A stretch of 64,000 nucleotides of DNA. Source: RBG-16-34-14 sp963727535 (GTDB lineage: Bacteria > Bacteroidota > Ignavibacteria > Ignavibacteriales > Ignavibacteriaceae). Under the pieces are notes generated by a model. It saw only the letters and a program-made list of their open reading frames with translations, had not been told where the DNA came from and did no database searches. The stretch covers positions 21,214 through 85,213 of the forward strand of contig CAVSGR010000003.1 in NCBI GenBank assembly GCA_963727535.1, written 5' to 3'. Position numbers and translations under genes: made by a program. Shown piece after piece: positions 62,504 through 64,000 of the stretch. Position 1 is the stretch's first letter, and the number at the start of each line of letters is the position of its first letter.

Positions 62504-62827
62504 TTATCCTTTGGAAGCCATTGCTTCCCCGTATGAATCATAATATTCTTTGTGCTCATACAACTTGCTATCCCTGAAATAAAATACCATTGCCCAGTTC
62601 CCCGAATAAGGTTTACCTGTTTTCTTGGATTTTGCATCCCAATGTCCCAGGGCAACAACTTTATTGCCTTCTGAGATATACTCATCTATCTCAAATCCTG
62701 GGAAGTCTTTGTTTTCATAAATAAGTTTGAAGAATTCCGCTACCCCTTTTTTCCCTTTGTATACCTGCGCATACGGAAGTATGTCAGTGGGTCCCGGGCA
62801 GGTCCATTTTACATCATCAGTACACAT
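62504..62827 (-). CDS. SnoaL-like / NTF2-fold protein, N-terminus disrupted
   Basis: At least 107 residues of a SnoaL-like protein: DDVKWTCPGPTDILPYAQVY, YISEGNKVVALGHWDAKSKK, NWAMVFYFRDSKLYEHKEYY. The frame is open upstream to about 62875 and encodes HHYDYFGQGNVPAILD, which is the family's usual N-terminal helix, but has no start codon; another frame upstream reads QNGVVKS. A one-base indel near 62865-62875 probably separates the true start, so the first ATG used here (62827) is provisional. It lies downstream of a Crp/Fnr gene on the same strand, with tandem dyads between. Confidence 0.7.
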   Translation of the reverse strand: MCTDDVKWTCPGPTDILPYAQVYKGKKGVAEFFKLIYENKDFPGFEIDEYISEGNKVVALGHWDAKSKKTGKPYSGNWAMVFYFRDSKLYEHKEYYDSYGEAMASKG

Positions 62828-62955
62828 GTCAAGAATAGCAGGTACATTTCCCTGTCCGAAATAGTCATAATGGTGATTTTACAACTCCATTTTGTTGATT
62901 GAATTGTGATGAATTAATTTACGTAGTAAGATTAAGCCAATAAATTCATTAAAAC

Positions 62956-63009
62956 TTTAACCTATGTTAAAATCGTATTATTGGTAGGAAATTTTTAACC
63001 TATGTTAAA
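62956..63009 (-). promoter_or_regulatory. two tandem TTTAAC-N4-GTTAAA dyads
   Basis: TTTAACCTATGTTAAA occurs at 62956-62971 and again at 62994-63009, inside a longer 28-base direct repeat (62956-62983 and 62994-63021, one difference). Each is a perfect 6-bp dyad around CTAT. They stand between the Crp/Fnr gene and the SnoaL gene, both leftward, in the promoter position of the latter. Crp/Fnr proteins bind dyads of this spacing, so a Crp/Fnr operator is plausible. The second copy overlaps the regulator's stop codon. Confidence 0.45.
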
Positions 63010-63015
63010 ATTGTA

Positions 63016-63600
63016 TTATTGACCGGAGATTTTTTTTCGTATGCGACTGAGGGAGGGACCAGCAATACCGAGATAAGAAGCAATATGATAAAGAGGGATG
63101 TTGTTAACAAAATCGGGATGCATTTGGATAAGCTCTAAATAACGCTGCTCTGCTGATTTAAAGACGAAACTTTCGGCACGATCAACAGCTACGTCAAAAG
63201 CTTTTTCAGCCATAAGTCTTCCAAATCGTTCCCAGCCATGTGACTTTTTATAAAGAGATTGTAAATCTGCAAGCGTAATGCAAATAGCACGGGCATCTGT
63301 CATTGCCACAGTATTATATTCGCAAGGGCTTTGATGAATAAAACTCTTGTAAGTAACCACGACATTGTGAGGGGGGAAAAGAAATAAATTTATTTCCTCT
63401 CCATTTTTACCATACAAATAAGATCTGAAATAACCTTCCATAGTAAAACCAAGATACCTGCATATACTTCCCATAGGATTGTAAATCTCTCCCTTTTTGT
63501 ATGACTTTATTTTCCAGAAGGGAAGCGAAAGGTTAAAGTCATCCTCGTCAAGTTGGGCGAATTGTAAAAGCGCACCTTTAAGAACTTCTATGTCAGTCAT
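63016..63600 (-). CDS. Crp/Fnr-family transcriptional regulator
   Basis: A 194-residue regulator. The cNMP-like sensor domain (about 1-120) has YKKGEIYNPMGSICRYLGFT and GEEINLFLFPPHNVVVTY. The C-terminal helix-turn-helix is short (IPLYHIASYLGIAGPSLSRI RKK), as in the Crp-like regulators of Bacteroidota relatives. The cyclic-nucleotide contact arginine and Fnr-type cysteines are not apparent, so the ligand is unknown. It probably controls the SnoaL-like gene downstream and possibly itself through the tandem dyads. Confidence 0.88.
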   Translation of the reverse strand: MTDIEVLKGALLQFAQLDEDDFNLSLPFWKIKSYKKGEIYNPMGSICRYLGFTMEGYFRSYLYGKNGEEINLFLFPPHNVVVTYKSFIHQSPCEYNTVAMTDARAICITLADLQSLYKKSHGWERFGRLMAEKAFDVAVDRAESFVFKSAEQRYLELIQMHPDFVNNIPLYHIASYLGIAGPSLSRIRKKISGQ

Positions 63601-64000
63601 TTTTTATACTTAGTTTTTGTAATTAATATATTTAATTCTTGTGACCCATAGTTCGCGGAGTGAATGGCGTTGCATGACACACAACTCATTATTTACCTCA
63701 ATAATACAAAATAAAAACTAAATTAGCATATTTACTATGGAAACGAAGGAAACACAATTGTTTAGGAAGTCCTTTCTCTAAGAAACTATGCACCGCAGAC
63801 CATGGTGCAAAGAAATTAACAAGGATAAAAAAAGTATAACCCGCGCGATGAGCAGGTTTATATTTATTAGTGAGGAAGAGATGAAGAGAAGCTTGTAATT
63901 AGAAAATCTCTTTTCTTGCTTAAAATTGTTACTAATATGTTGCTTTAGGAAAACAATTGGTATTTAACTCATTTATTTATAACATCTTAGCCAACAGTAC
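63601..64000. other. non-coding right end of the window
   Basis: No convincing gene. It includes the leftward Crp/Fnr promoter next to 63601. A short frame around 63840-63899 (TRAMSRFIFISEEEMKRSL then TAA) has no domain content, and a weak hairpin (GCACC/GGTGC near 63790-63808) is visible. The rest is AT-rich. Confidence 0.5.

Noticed and set aside
1..64000. CRISPR arrays, rRNA genes and a replication origin
   Set aside because: No regularly spaced repeats, rRNA motifs or clustered DnaA boxes were seen on reading through.

Overview
The window is low-GC, densely coded DNA from a Gram-negative bacterium. Abundant lipoprotein signals, outer-membrane barrels, a lipid-anchored serpin and the gene mix (PhnB, AHSA1, RibD_C, YCII, TfoX, ECF41, RraB) suggest the Bacteroidota/Chlorobi/Ignavibacteria side of the tree. 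That placement is inference: there is no rRNA gene, and no tRNA gene was recognised.

Left part (1-24.8 kb). A cut-off CE2 esterase, a beta-carbonic anhydrase and a cupin read leftward. Then come proS (frameshifted), a surface module (serpin lipoprotein, barrel protein, two small lipoproteins, an Ig-like protein) and a sensor kinase/NtrC-type regulator operon whose genes are coupled by overlaps and which ends in a periplasmic coiled-coil protein and a barrel protein. rsmI follows, then a methyltransferase with a GlxA-type regulator, an isochorismatase-fold hydrolase, katG (two frameshifts), an IS110 element with a possible bridge-RNA region, a type II restriction-modification pair and an APC permease.

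Middle part (25-57 kb). This is an accessory island of small enzymes drawn again and again from the same few families: eight RibD C-terminal (DHFR-like) reductases plus a fragment, five alpha/beta hydrolases, five VOC/PhnB proteins, three AHSA1/SRPBCC proteins plus one dead copy, and two DUF1579-like barrels. Cupins, ABM monooxygenases, DoxX, YCII, TfoX, SnoaL, an SDR and regulators (MocR, two AraC, an ECF41-type sigma factor) lie among them. Shared DNA shows at least two internal duplications. A degenerate 41-base element recurs four times (15.2, 24.9, 30.2 and 43.4 kb) and looks like a bipartite promoter. The intergenic blocks at 34.8-39.4 kb look like cassette spacers.

Right part (57-64 kb). 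A cNMP-domain histidine kinase is paired with a response regulator fused to a glutaredoxin-like and thioredoxin-reductase-like flavoprotein that has lost both CxxC motifs. MscS, a PAS-domain remnant, and a Crp/Fnr regulator with a SnoaL gene preceded by two tandem dyads complete the window.

Several genes, including the essential proS, are broken by single-base indels, often in homopolymers. Base-level sequence error is the simplest explanation, so these genes are annotated across the breaks.
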